Positions 7,415 through 16,668 of a stretch of DNA of 22,789 nt are shown one piece after another. The stretch covers positions 1 to 22,789 of the forward strand of contig CAXBID010000029.1 of assembly GCA_963975495.1 (NCBI GenBank), given 5' to 3'. Every line of letters begins with the position of its first letter. The stretch's first letter is position 1. The DNA comes from CAXBID01 sp963975495 (GTDB lineage Bacteria; Bacteroidota; Bacteroidia; Flavobacteriales; Flavobacteriaceae). Under the pieces are notes generated by a model. It did not search any database, was not told where the DNA came from, and saw only the letters and a program-made list of their open reading frames with translations. Made by a program: the position numbers and the translations under genes.

Positions 7415-7849
7415 ATGAAAATGAAAAACATATCAACACTCCTAGTCGTATTTAGCTTATTACTTGCTTTTAGCTGTAATGAAACTGTTAAAAGTCAAAC
7501 TCCTGATGCTGTAAAAAAGACGTTTCAATCAAAATACCCTGGAGAAGATGACCCGGATTGGGAGAAGGATTCTAACGGAAATTATGAATCACATTTTAAA
7601 ATAGATGGCGTAAAGTATAGAGCAGATTTTAAACCAGACGGAAGCTGGATTGAAACAGAAACCAGCATTGATAAAAAAGACTTACCCGATGCCATTAGAA
7701 ATAAAATTGAAAATGATTTTGATGGAGAAATTTCTGAAATCGAAAAGGTAGATCACCACTCCAAAGGCCTATTTTACGATGTTGAATTTAAGCAAAAAGG
7801 CAAAAATAAAGATGTAGAATTTAAGGCTGATGGTACGATTATAAATTGA
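7415..7849 (+). CDS. Small PepSY-like lipoprotein
   Basis: A 144-residue protein with a lipoprotein signal peptide: Lys-rich N-terminus, a hydrophobic stretch from about residue 8, and the lipobox LAFSC with C21 as the lipidated residue. After it come two similar units of about 50-55 residues, roughly 33-80 and 88-144. Each has a helix (VKKTFQSKYP; IRNKIENDF) followed by strands of the pattern YxxxFKxxGxxxxxxFKxDG. This is the pattern of the PepSY-like (DUF2874, BLIP-fold) proteins common in Bacteroidota. Function is unknown; inhibitor or ligand-binding roles have been suggested for the fold. An alternative ATG six bases downstream is equally plausible. The gene stands alone, converging on the large secreted-protein gene. 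Confidence 0.8.
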   Translation: MKMKNISTLLVVFSLLLAFSCNETVKSQTPDAVKKTFQSKYPGEDDPDWEKDSNGNYESHFKIDGVKYRADFKPDGSWIETETSIDKKDLPDAIRNKIENDFDGEISEIEKVDHHSKGLFYDVEFKQKGKNKDVEFKADGTIIN

Positions 7850-7880
7850 ACTGGTTTAAACTATGGCGTTAATTAAAATA

Positions 7881-7914
7881 AAAAAGCCAAAACAAAAATT
7901 TGTTTTGGCTTTTT
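7881..7914. terminator. Bidirectional intrinsic terminator between convergent genes
   Basis: A perfect 16-base-pair stem (7881-7896 with 7899-7914), core AAGCCAAAACAAA, carries A-runs on one side and T-runs on the other, so it can end transcription in both directions. It sits 31 bases past the lipoprotein stop and 26 bases past the end of the convergent secreted-protein gene. Confidence 0.85.
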
Positions 7915-7940
7915 CCAACTCACTCAATTAAACTATAAAA

Positions 7941-10900
7941 CTAATTCACTATGATTTTTTTGGTTAATACTTCATTGGCATCTGTTCTTAAATAAACAAC
8001 GTATGGACCAGTTGATAAGTTTGAAAGACTTAATCCGTTTCTTAACTCTTCCTGCGACACATCATTAAACTCTAGCACCGTTTGCCCCAACATATTTACA
8101 AGAGCAATTCGACTTACTGAGGCATTTAATTTTTTTGCAATCAGTTTATGATCACTATTCTTATAGTAAATAAAGTTTTCCGTAGCTTGGGATTCTTCAA
8201 TACTTAATGTTTGAGCCTGACTTTGGAACACAATTTCAAATCTTTCATTAAACTTTCCTTGATTTGAAGCAAACTGATATGCTGTATTTTTTGTTAAATC
8301 AAAGTACGTATCCGTAAAATTATCTTTTAAATAAATAGCTTGGGAGTCATCAATATTTTCCATTTCAGTAATCTTAATTTCAAACGTGTTGTTTCCAGAC
8401 GATTTAAAATTTAATGGCACCACTTTATCAGCAACAATATCGCTGTAAGCTTGTATATTCATATCTTTTCCTTCTAAACTTAAATGTAAATCATTATTAT
8501 TTATATTTACATTTTCTGCATCGTAACCATAATTATAGGCATCACTTGTTAGCGGGCTAAAGCCCAATAATAATTCTCTTCTAGTAGCAGGTCCTGAAAC
8601 AGAATTAAATTCTAAACGAAATTTTTTCATCGCATTGGAATCCTGCTCTTCAGAAATACTCTTATTTGATTTGTTATTACTGCTCTTTGAAAACACAGAT
8701 CCATTTTCATAAGTCCCATCGGCATCGGCTTCTTTTATAAAAACGCGTTGTGTATTATTAAACTCTACGGTTCCATCAGCAATAATCTCAGTAATAAATC
8801 CTTGGCCTACAGGAAGATATCTTGATGGTATTATGGTTCCTTCCCCGCCTCCTGTTGTTGCTCCGGAAATACCTATAAACTGAGATGCCCTTATAGAACC
8901 CAATTTATTTACCTGTGCATAACCGCCGTTATAATCATTAAGGTTATGGGAGTTACCACTCCATTGTTGCCATAATTGTATGACGCCATCAATAACCCCA
9001 GCATTGTCGTCAATAAACTTGTTGATATCCAATGCAGAAGGATATGGGTTTCCTAATAAATACTCCGTTCTTGAAACTGAAGGTACTGACCCTGGACCAC
9101 CAACATCAGTAACATCTATTAAAATAGTTCCGTTATTAGGTTTTCCTTCAAAAATATATTGTTGCTCTGAAGCCGGAATTCCTGTTCCTTTTTGCGTGTA
9201 ACCAACTCCTGGTTTTATGTTTGTGCTTGTAGTTAATTGTACCCAATCCCAATACGTTACTCCATTTATAAAGGTGTATAGCCAATATGTACTTATATTT
9301 CCATTTCCTGTGTAACCGGATGTAAACTGAGCATTAAACCCTGTATCATCCTTCAGTAGGTTTAAACTAAAAGGCGAATTATTTGGGTTGTTTGTAGCTG
9401 CATTATTATTTATTAAAGATGTTACCCCTTTTTCCCCTACTGGTGAGGCCCAATAGTTGTACCAATAAGCACTTGCTGTGCCTTCTTGTCGTCTTAAAAG
9501 TTTTCCCTCATCTGATGTTACTAAATCACTATCTTTGGTTTGAATTAATTGGGAATCATCTTGTAAATCCAATGTTCCGTTTAACTCTAAATACCAACTA
9601 TTTTCTATCAGGTTATCGCCTTCAATTGTTAAGTTCTTATTAGCGTCGATAATTAGTGCTGATGTCTTAATGGTTTGGCTAGCAGTAATATCATTTGAAA
9701 TTTTTACAATACTCCAATCTTTATTACTACTCATATTTTCAATATCCCAAACATCTCCATGTAACCATGTAGACTCAGTTCCCCATACGCCATCAGCTGT
9801 TGTTAAGTAAGGTAGTGGTGCCGTTTGTTCCTGAACTAGCCCATCAGCCAAAAATATATCTCTGCTATTTCCTGAATGATCTAAAATTTTTACATTCTTA
9901 ATATCCTTCATCGGATAATACGCAATTAGGTTGGACCATCGTATTTTAGTACTTGTGGGTATATCTTCAATATCCTTAGGTACGATACTGCCTTTAATAT
10001 TTCCTGAATTGTCTTCAACCTCTTGATAAACCATTTGTTGTATTTGATTTTGGGAAAGCAAAGTATTGAATACCCTTACTTCATCAATATCACCTTTAAA
10101 ATACTGTTTATTGTCAACGGCTCTTGATAGTCTCCCTATTTCAAAATTTCCATTAGATTTTCCTGTGTTTTTAATAACCGCACCTGTGCCACCTACATTT
10201 CCAGAATCTACTAGTTCTCCATCAACATAAAGCTTCAGCTCTCCAGTTGTACTTGTATATGTGCCTGCTAAATGATGCCACTCATTTAAATTAATACGCG
10301 TGGCATTACTCCCTATGGTTTGCTGTGCGTTTCCAACAGATTTTATTGTGAGCCTTGGTCTATTTCCATTTTTTAACCACAATTTAACGCCAATATCCTC
10401 GCCTGCAATAACCATATGAGTAGAGTTACCAGTATCAGACTTTGCCCAAGCCATAATAGCAACTTCATTTAATCCTTTAATAAAAGATGCTCTATGTAAA
10501 TAATCATCTACTCCATCAAAATTTACAGATGCTACAGTTGGTGGGTCTATACTATATAAATCTCTATAATCTAGATCGCCACCCGAGTTCAAATCGCCAT
10601 CGGTATCAGGTAAAATTGATAAATCTGTTGGATCTTCAATAGCTTCATTAACATCCCAAGATGCATCATTAACCCCATTGGTTTCAAAAGCATCAAGTAA
10701 CCCATCATTATCAGTATCACTGGTTGAATTACCTTGAGGCATTCCATTCTCTTCACTATCTGGAGTTCCATCATTATCTGAATCTGTATCTAAATAATCT
10801 GGTGTTCCATCACCATCAGTATCTTCAAGAGTTGCTAATCCAGAACCATAATTATCATCAAATCCATCATTATTGGCATCTATCATTGATATACCGCTTC

Positions 10901-12638
10901 CACTTGGTGCGGTATAACTATTTGTTGGTTGTGCCTCTATATTATCTGGTATTCCGTCGTCGTCACTATCTATATCTAAATAATTAGAAATATAATCCGA
11001 ATCCTCAGAACTTTCCGCTACAACATAATTTACCGTTCCTATATTGGGTGAATCCTGTACTGCGTCAGGAATACCATCTGTACCAACACTATTACTTACC
11101 ACTCCATTTGTGTGACTTTGTCCATGACCTGCTTCGTCCGCATCAAAAATACCATCATTATCGCTATCTAAATCAAGTCTATTACTTATACCATCTAGAT
11201 CAGTGTCTAAGTTTTTACGATTTGCACTATACAATATGTTCATAGGCACCCCATTTTTTGAAATAGTAGCAGATTCATATTTAAAGCCTAAATATTCATC
11301 TCCTGTATTTTCAAAAAAGAGTAGCTCAAACATGTGAAACCCTTGAGTTAATTGTACTGATCCCCCTAATTCTCTTATGCCATGTAAGCCATCGTTATCA
11401 ACTATCTCTACGCCATCTATATATAATCTACTACCATCGTCTGAACTTATATAAAATGTATACGTATCAGATACATCAATTTTTATCTGTCCAGTGTATC
11501 TTATTGAAAAGCGATCACTATCTCCTGGTGTAATCTCTTGGTAAAGTTTATCTACATCAATTTCATCTGTGGTTCCTGCAGAGGTCCAACCTGTAGTGGG
11601 GATGTTACTTACTGTATAACCTGATGGAACTGCATTATAAAATTCATATGACACTATACCTGAACTTATGTCTTGCTCATCTTCATCTAAAATACCATCG
11701 TTATCATCATCTAAATCACATATATCTCCAATTAAATCACCATCACTATCTACATAATTGGGGTTGTTTACATCAATACAAGGGCTACATTCATCAACTT
11801 GTAAAGATTCGTCAACAGTTGTTCCTATATATTGACCTCCATTGGCAAGTAAAGGCACGCCATTATCATCAATACCGCCTGTAATTCTAAAATTAGCATT
11901 TAAATTTGCATATGATATCTCACTACTAGAAGCACCGCCTTCTAGGGCATCAGGGCATCCATCATTATCACTATCTAAATCTAACCTGTTTATTATACCA
12001 TCATCATCGGTATCGCCTTCAGAGTCCATGCAGTTGACTGCATATAAAACACTCATAGGAACAGACTGTTTTGATATAGTACTGGATTGATATTTAAATC
12101 CTAAATATTCCCCACCACCTTTTTCAAAAAATAGAATCTCAAAAGAATGAAGTCCTTCTGTTAATTCTAAAGAACCCGATTTTTCTACTAGACCATGTAA
12201 ACCATCATTGTTAATTATTTGTATTCCATCTATATATAATCTACTACCATCATCTGAACTTATGTAGAATGTATAGGTGTTAGCTTCATATATATTAATG
12301 TCTCCTGAGTATCTTATAGAGAAATTATTACCATCACCTGGTGTAATTTCTTGGTAAAGTTTGTCTACATCAATTTCTGTAGTAGTTCCTACAGCAGTCC
12401 ATCCAGAAGTTGGAATATTATCTACTGTATTTCCTGACGGGGTTATATCATAGAACTCATATGATACGTATCCTGAACACGCTGAAAGCAGCTCTTGTTC
12501 ATCTAAAATACCATCATTATCATCATCCAAATCAACTGAATCTGCAATACCATCACTATCTGAATCTTGAGCATGTATATTATTTGTAACTAGGCATAAT
12601 ACAACAAATAATATATTTGATATTAGTAATTTTTTCAT
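7941..12638 (-). CDS. Large secreted protein: type 3 repeats, two PA14-like domains, LamG-like domain, T9SS sorting domain
   Basis: 1565 residues. A signal peptide (1-24, ending IHAQ) is followed by acidic DxDxDG-type calcium-binding repeats like thrombospondin type 3 repeats (about 25-48, 205-234, 297-322, 478-505 and 555-690). PA14-like domains lie at about 57-200 and 328-473, each with YTFYISSDDGSRLYIDG and a following NDGLHG, typical of carbohydrate-binding PA14 modules. A LamG/concanavalin-like domain spans about 703-870 (NFDGVDDYLHR, WHHLAGTYT, LKLYVDGELV, GDIDEVRVFN). A beta-rich unclassified region runs from about 940 to 1475, with 1478-1565 a type A sorting domain (ALVNMLGQTVLEF, LSTGPYVVYLRT, TKKIIVN). 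It should be exported by Sec and passed across the outer membrane by the type IX system. Binding to polysaccharide or other cells is inferred; no catalytic domain was seen. The block about 25-234 is duplicated at about 297-505. Confidence 0.9.
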   Translation of the reverse strand: MKKLLISNILFVVLCLVTNNIHAQDSDSDGIADSVDLDDDNDGILDEQELLSACSGYVSYEFYDITPSGNTVDNIPTSGWTAVGTTTEIDVDKLYQEITPGDGNNFSIRYSGDINIYEANTYTFYISSDDGSRLYIDGIQIINNDGLHGLVEKSGSLELTEGLHSFEILFFEKGGGEYLGFKYQSSTISKQSVPMSVLYAVNCMDSEGDTDDDGIINRLDLDSDNDGCPDALEGGASSSEISYANLNANFRITGGIDDNGVPLLANGGQYIGTTVDESLQVDECSPCIDVNNPNYVDSDGDLIGDICDLDDDNDGILDEDEQDISSGIVSYEFYNAVPSGYTVSNIPTTGWTSAGTTDEIDVDKLYQEITPGDSDRFSIRYTGQIKIDVSDTYTFYISSDDGSRLYIDGVEIVDNDGLHGIRELGGSVQLTQGFHMFELLFFENTGDEYLGFKYESATISKNGVPMNILYSANRKNLDTDLDGISNRLDLDSDNDGIFDADEAGHGQSHTNGVVSNSVGTDGIPDAVQDSPNIGTVNYVVAESSEDSDYISNYLDIDSDDDGIPDNIEAQPTNSYTAPSGSGISMIDANNDGFDDNYGSGLATLEDTDGDGTPDYLDTDSDNDGTPDSEENGMPQGNSTSDTDNDGLLDAFETNGVNDASWDVNEAIEDPTDLSILPDTDGDLNSGGDLDYRDLYSIDPPTVASVNFDGVDDYLHRASFIKGLNEVAIMAWAKSDTGNSTHMVIAGEDIGVKLWLKNGNRPRLTIKSVGNAQQTIGSNATRINLNEWHHLAGTYTSTTGELKLYVDGELVDSGNVGGTGAVIKNTGKSNGNFEIGRLSRAVDNKQYFKGDIDEVRVFNTLLSQNQIQQMVYQEVEDNSGNIKGSIVPKDIEDIPTSTKIRWSNLIAYYPMKDIKNVKILDHSGNSRDIFLADGLVQEQTAPLPYLTTADGVWGTESTWLHGDVWDIENMSSNKDWSIVKISNDITASQTIKTSALIIDANKNLTIEGDNLIENSWYLELNGTLDLQDDSQLIQTKDSDLVTSDEGKLLRRQEGTASAYWYNYWASPVGEKGVTSLINNNAATNNPNNSPFSLNLLKDDTGFNAQFTSGYTGNGNISTYWLYTFINGVTYWDWVQLTTSTNIKPGVGYTQKGTGIPASEQQYIFEGKPNNGTILIDVTDVGGPGSVPSVSRTEYLLGNPYPSALDINKFIDDNAGVIDGVIQLWQQWSGNSHNLNDYNGGYAQVNKLGSIRASQFIGISGATTGGGEGTIIPSRYLPVGQGFITEIIADGTVEFNNTQRVFIKEADADGTYENGSVFSKSSNNKSNKSISEEQDSNAMKKFRLEFNSVSGPATRRELLLGFSPLTSDAYNYGYDAENVNINNNDLHLSLEGKDMNIQAYSDIVADKVVPLNFKSSGNNTFEIKITEMENIDDSQAIYLKDNFTDTYFDLTKNTAYQFASNQGKFNERFEIVFQSQAQTLSIEESQATENFIYYKNSDHKLIAKKLNASVSRIALVNMLGQTVLEFNDVSQEELRNGLSLSNLSTGPYVVYLRTDANEVLTKKIIVN
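11124..12566 (-). repeat. Tandem duplication inside the secreted-protein gene
   Basis: Two copies of a type 3 repeat, PA14 and type 3 repeat module: residues about 25-234 (12566-11937) and 297-505 (11750-11124), offset about 271 residues. Conservation is high in protein and in DNA; for example VDKLYQEITPGD and SSDDGSRLYIDG are identical in both copies. The 62 residues between them are unrelated to the module and contain three cysteines. Confidence 0.75.
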
Positions 12639-12982
12639 AGGTTAAATAAATAGTTTGAGACGACTAATTAAATTTAAGCACCTAATAAAAACACTATTTT
12701 AATAAAATGGATTATAAAAACTGAGGGAGTTTGTAAATTTTTAGAATTCATTAACTCTAAACAATTACAGGGCTAAAATAAAATTTTTAGATGAAAGCAA
12801 CAACTAAAAGACTATTTTTTTTCGATTAAGTGTTATAAAAGTTCGACTAAAAGCGTATTTAAAAACACCAAAAGCGAATAAAACGGTTAAAAAACATGAC
12901 GTTTTTATGTGAAAGATACTACATGTTAAATTATTAAATTCCTATTTTTCAATTATTTAGTTATTTTAACCCCATATTATAA
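12639..12982. other. Gene-free AT-rich gap, 344 bases
   Basis: This lies between the start of the large secreted-protein gene and the end of radA (both minus), so it should contain the promoter of the former and any terminator of the latter. No -7 match was found. A weak hairpin of AAAAAC/GTTTTT around ATGAC (12890-12906) has T on the minus-strand exit side and could be a poor terminator for radA. Three AAAGCG-like or TTCGA-like short motifs (12821-12880) recur without clear order. No open reading frame or RNA gene was seen. Confidence 0.5.
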
Positions 12983-14341
12983 TTAGACTATAACACCAAC
13001 CAAATCTTCAATCTTAGAAATTAAATGGATTTTAATAACCGTATTTTTAATTGAAATTTTATTGTATTTAGACACAAAAATAGTAGAAAAACCTAGTTTT
13101 TCAGCTTCTAAAATACGTTGCTCTACACGTTGTACTGGACGAATTTCTCCTGAAAGCCCAACTTCCGCAGCAAAACAAAAATCTTTTTGAAGAGCAACGT
13201 CTTCATTTGAAGATAAAATAGATGCTACAACAGCCAAATCTATAGCAGGGTCATCAACAGTAATACCGCCAGTAATATTTAAAAACACATCCTTAGCACC
13301 CAAACGGAAACCTGCCCTTTTTTCTAGAACTGCCAATAGCATATTTAGTCGTTTTGCATTAAAACCTGTAGCACTTCGTTGTGGCGTACCGTAAACCGCT
13401 GTACTGACTAAGGCTTGAACCTCTATCATCAGCGGCCGCATACCTTCTAAAGTTGCCGCAATAGCGTTTCCGGATAATTCTTCGTCTTTTTTAGAAATTA
13501 AAATCTCAGAAGGATTTGAAACTTCACGCAAACCAGACCCTTGCATTTCGTAAATACCTAGTTCATTAGTAGAGCCAAAACGGTTTTTGTGTGCTCTTAA
13601 AATTCTAAAAACATGGTTGCGGTCGCCTTCAAATTGCAAAACCGTATCTACCATATGTTCTAAAATTTTAGGGCCGGCAATGTTTCCGTCTTTAGTAATA
13701 TGACCAATTAACAGAACGGGGGTTGCTGTTTCTTTTGCAAACTTTATAAGCTCTGTAGTACATTCTTTAATTTGGGAAATGCTTCCTGAAGATGATTCAA
13801 TATAATCACTGTGTAAAGTCTGTATAGAGTCAATTATAACAATGTCTGGTTGAAGCGCAGCGATCTGCTTGAAAATATTTTGTGTTTTTGTTTCTGTAAG
13901 AATGTAGCAATTGCTATTATTTGGATTAATGCGTTCTGCACGCATTTTTATTTGTTTCTGGCTTTCCTCACCTGAAACATAAAGCGTTTTATAAGGTAGC
14001 TTTAAAGCTATTTGAAGCAGCAATGTGCTTTTGCCAATTCCGGGTTCACCGCCTAAAAGCGTTAACGACCCGGGAACAATTCCGCCACCTAAAACGCGAT
14101 TAAATTCGCCATCAAAAGTATCTAATCGGGCTTCCTTAGAATTGTCTATTTCATTAATTCGCAATGGAACTGAAGCTCTTTTAGTTTGTGTAGTTGGGGT
14201 TTTCCAATCACTCTTTTCTGATTTTTGAATAAGCTCTTCTACAATAGTATTCCATTCTTTACAGGCATTACATTGCCCTTGCCATTTAGCAAATTGAGTG
14301 CCACAGTTCTGACAAAAAAACGTCGTTTTTACTTTCGCCAT
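12983..14341 (-). CDS. radA: DNA repair protein RadA (Sms)
   Basis: A RecA-related ATPase that helps process recombination intermediates by branch migration. The 452 residues match the family length. Visible parts: an N-terminal four-cysteine zinc finger (C10, C13, C24, C27), Walker A GGEPGIGKST (97-106, K104), Walker B VIIDS (about 168-172), the RadA-specific KNRFG motif (252-256), and a C-terminal Lon-protease-like domain (about 285-452, without evidence of an active protease). It is the last gene of the minus-strand run starting at panC, 55 bases after the esterase-like gene in map order and transcribed first of that pair. A C/AAA/G palindrome repeat occupies the spacer just before its start codon. 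Confidence 0.96.
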   Translation of the reverse strand: MAKVKTTFFCQNCGTQFAKWQGQCNACKEWNTIVEELIQKSEKSDWKTPTTQTKRASVPLRINEIDNSKEARLDTFDGEFNRVLGGGIVPGSLTLLGGEPGIGKSTLLLQIALKLPYKTLYVSGEESQKQIKMRAERINPNNSNCYILTETKTQNIFKQIAALQPDIVIIDSIQTLHSDYIESSSGSISQIKECTTELIKFAKETATPVLLIGHITKDGNIAGPKILEHMVDTVLQFEGDRNHVFRILRAHKNRFGSTNELGIYEMQGSGLREVSNPSEILISKKDEELSGNAIAATLEGMRPLMIEVQALVSTAVYGTPQRSATGFNAKRLNMLLAVLEKRAGFRLGAKDVFLNITGGITVDDPAIDLAVVASILSSNEDVALQKDFCFAAEVGLSGEIRPVQRVEQRILEAEKLGFSTIFVSKYNKISIKNTVIKIHLISKIEDLVGVIV

Positions 14342-14344
14342 ATA

Positions 14345-14373
14345 ACTCTCCTAACCTCTCCAAAGGAGAGGAA
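14345..14373. repeat. Solo copy of the palindromic repeat found in ileS
   Basis: Bases 14355-14371 (CCTCTCCAAAGGAGAGG) form a 17-base palindrome with a 3-base centre. With the preceding CTCCTAA and the following AA it aligns with the 33-base ends of the DUF559 insertion in ileS (5144-5176 reversed, 4734-4766). It lies directly upstream of the radA start codon. No T-run follows on either strand, so it is not an obvious terminator. Confidence 0.6.
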
Positions 14374-14396
14374 TTAATTCCGTTTTTAAATTTAAA

Positions 14397-15548
14397 TTAG
14401 TATCCGAAATCTTCTTTAATTAAATCGGCTTTTTCGAGCACCTCATCTTTTGTTATTCCTGCTATTTCTTTTAATGTATAAGCAGATTGATAGGTACGCA
14501 TTGCTTTTTTGGACTCTCCTGTTTCTTCGTAAAAACGACCTAAATAGTAAGCTCCTAAAAGCGTTTCTGGGTATTGTTTCCTAGCCATTTTCCCTAATTC
14601 TTCATAATATTCAAAAGTTTCATTCTTTTCTATAGCTGCAGAAATCGCTTTAAAATCATTAATTAATATTTGCTTATCTATACCAAATAAATCATTAATT
14701 GTTTGATATTTTTCCTGAAGATAAAGTACTGGAGATATTTCCAATTCAAGAATAACATCTTTATATTCCTTTTTTGAAATGGGTTGAAAGACTTGAAAAA
14801 TATTTTCAATAGCATTTGGAATAGCGTGTGTTGGCACCGAGTAATGTGATGGCCCTTCAAAACTATTAAAACTGTAAAACAAGTTCTGATTATCAATAGC
14901 CGAAATATCTTTATTCAATGCGTTGGTCATTTCTTTTATTGACGAAGGATCATTATTTGTATTTGCTAAATAATAAAAGAATTTAGAATCTACCCTACCC
15001 AAAACCTCTGGAACATAATCCAACATATTAGGCGCTAATTCTGGGCTAACAGACACATAGCCTTTAAATAAAGGCTGGGGTTTTAATAAAAAATAATTAA
15101 TAAAATTTGCGGTTTCACCATGGCCAACAGCAACTCTAAAACCAGCTGTTCTGTATGTTTTTTCTATATACGGAATTAACTCCATACCAATAAATTCAAA
15201 AAAAGCTGCACCAGTTTCAATAGGTAATGAGTTTTGTTCAGAATACATAGTATCATCAAAACGATTGTCAATTTGATTAATCCCAACTACAATGGACTCT
15301 GGCATATCTTCCCAATACGAGTAATAATCAACATTTCCTGCTACTGCTTCAAATAAATAATCGCCATCAAAAACTATAAAAAGCGGGTAACTTTTATCTT
15401 CATTATTACCATAACCTCGTGGTAATTGGATTTTTAATTGACGCTCTTCGCCTAGTTTTGAAGATTGAAACGTCTCATATTTAACTTGAGCTTCAACACC
15501 ATTTAAAGAATATAAAAGGAATAAAAAGAAAATAAGTGATTTTTTCAT
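14397..15548 (-). CDS. Secreted esterase-fold (alpha/beta hydrolase) protein lacking the usual serine
   Basis: 383 residues with a signal peptide (about 1-21, ending GVEAQ). Residues about 28-250 follow the putative esterase family (esterase D/Fes-like): LKIQLPRGYG, YPLFIVFDGDYLF (a typical early strand), IVVGINQ, the elbow VGHGETANF (141-149), YVSVSPELAP, and GPSHYSVP with H234 as the likely catalytic histidine. At the nucleophile elbow the expected G-x-S-x-G reads G-H-G-E-T, with G144 in the serine position, so it may be a non-catalytic or altered enzyme. The last 100 residues look helical and TPR-like (GAYYLGRFYEETGESKKAMRTYQSAY). The gene lies 69 bases after the flippase-like gene and before radA in the same direction. 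Substrate unknown. Confidence 0.82.
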   Translation of the reverse strand: MKKSLIFFLFLLYSLNGVEAQVKYETFQSSKLGEERQLKIQLPRGYGNNEDKSYPLFIVFDGDYLFEAVAGNVDYYSYWEDMPESIVVGINQIDNRFDDTMYSEQNSLPIETGAAFFEFIGMELIPYIEKTYRTAGFRVAVGHGETANFINYFLLKPQPLFKGYVSVSPELAPNMLDYVPEVLGRVDSKFFYYLANTNNDPSSIKEMTNALNKDISAIDNQNLFYSFNSFEGPSHYSVPTHAIPNAIENIFQVFQPISKKEYKDVILELEISPVLYLQEKYQTINDLFGIDKQILINDFKAISAAIEKNETFEYYEELGKMARKQYPETLLGAYYLGRFYEETGESKKAMRTYQSAYTLKEIAGITKDEVLEKADLIKEDFGY

Positions 15549-15617
15549 TTTAGAATGATTTGATATTTTAATAGCAGCAAGGTATGAAATAAAGCGACAC
15601 TATAAAACGTGAAAGTT

Positions 15618-16571
15618 CTACTTTTTTCTATTAAAAATAGGCAAATAAATAAGAGATAATCCGCCAAGGATAATAATCATAAGTGTTTGTGAAGCCCACA
15701 TAATCCAACCAAAAGCACGACTTGGCTCTTCTGGTAAATTAAAAAGTGTAAACGCCAAAACAATGGCTTCAGGATACGAGCCAATACCACCATTGGTAGC
15801 TGCGATGCTAAAACTAGCAGCAATAAATCCTATTAAAATAGCTGCAAAAGGAATGTTTTGAGTTTGCTCCAATGAAAATGAGGTAACATAAAACATAAGC
15901 AAATACATGGCCCAAATAAACAAGGTGTGGAATATAAATGCCCACTTCTTTTTCATTTTAAAAATACTAAGTGCGCCTTCAACTAAACCGTTAACAAATG
16001 TTTTAATTTTTAAAGCCAGTTTTGATCGTCCTTTTTTTATAAATCTAATAACAAAAATCATTAAAACAGATCCTATTACAGCGGCAATTAATAGTTTTGT
16101 AGGATTAAATGTCTCAACTAAAAACCCGTAAATAAAATCGAATTGAAGAAAAAGTGTTACAGTCATTATACCTAACATTACTAGCATATCGGCAATGCGT
16201 TCGGCTACGATGGTGCCAAATCCTTTTTCAAAAGGCACACCTTCATAATTTGTAAGTATTGAAGCTCTGGCAACTTCTCCTGCCCTGGGTATTGTGTAGT
16301 TTATTAAATAGGTAGCAAAAACTGCCATAATGCTATTGCCTAATTTAATATTATACCCCATTGGCTCTAGCTGAAACCGCCACCGGTAAGCACGTGATAA
16401 ATGACTTAAAAGCCCTAGAAAAATACCTAGTACTATCCAAGCATAATCTGCCTTTTTAAAGTAGGCAACCAACTCATCAATAGAAATTTGAGATAGTGAA
16501 TACCAGACCAAAAAAACTCCCAATAATAATGGGAGTGTGATTTTTAATATGCTCTTTATTTTGATTTCCAT
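15618..16571 (-). CDS. Flippase-like membrane protein (LPG synthase TM / UPF0104 family)
   Basis: A 317-residue polytopic inner-membrane protein with about eight hydrophobic segments. Family signatures are RAYRWRFQL (60-68), the intramembrane IPRAGEVARA (94-103) and ERIADMLV (about 124-131), plus the later GGIGSYPEAIVLAF. These belong to the lysylphosphatidylglycerol-synthase TM region family, which includes lipid flippases and proteins next to glycosyltransferases. The soluble aminoacyl-transferase domain of MprF is absent, so lysyl-lipid synthesis is not implied; moving a lipid or lipid-linked intermediate is the inferred role. It lies 97 bases after panD and probably shares its transcript. 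Confidence 0.88.
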   Translation of the reverse strand: MEIKIKSILKITLPLLLGVFLVWYSLSQISIDELVAYFKKADYAWIVLGIFLGLLSHLSRAYRWRFQLEPMGYNIKLGNSIMAVFATYLINYTIPRAGEVARASILTNYEGVPFEKGFGTIVAERIADMLVMLGIMTVTLFLQFDFIYGFLVETFNPTKLLIAAVIGSVLMIFVIRFIKKGRSKLALKIKTFVNGLVEGALSIFKMKKKWAFIFHTLFIWAMYLLMFYVTSFSLEQTQNIPFAAILIGFIAASFSIAATNGGIGSYPEAIVLAFTLFNLPEEPSRAFGWIMWASQTLMIIILGGLSLIYLPIFNRKK

Positions 16572-16668
16572 CTGACTAAAATTTCACAAACCGCTCTTAA
16601 TTAAAGCATAATTATCTTGATGTGTGATGGTTTTTATTTGTTTAATGCCCATTATGGGCTTGAAAAGT

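Noticed and set aside
10724..11884. Plus-strand reading frames rich in His, Tyr and Leu opposite the secreted-protein gene
   Set aside because: They are antisense reflections of the Asp/Asn-rich repeats, with no start signals or family resemblance.
10560..12570. CRISPR-like or microsatellite array (repeated ATCATCATT-type DNA)
   Set aside because: The repetition comes from codons for Asp, Asn and Gly in calcium-binding repeats of the secreted protein. Spacing is irregular and there are no unique spacers.
14355..14371. Terminator between the esterase-like gene and radA
   Set aside because: The palindrome has no T-run on either strand and lies just upstream of the radA start, so a repeat is the better reading.
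15618..16571. MprF (lysylphosphatidylglycerol synthase)
   Set aside because: Only the membrane region family is present at 317 residues. The cytoplasmic aminoacyl-transferase domain is missing.
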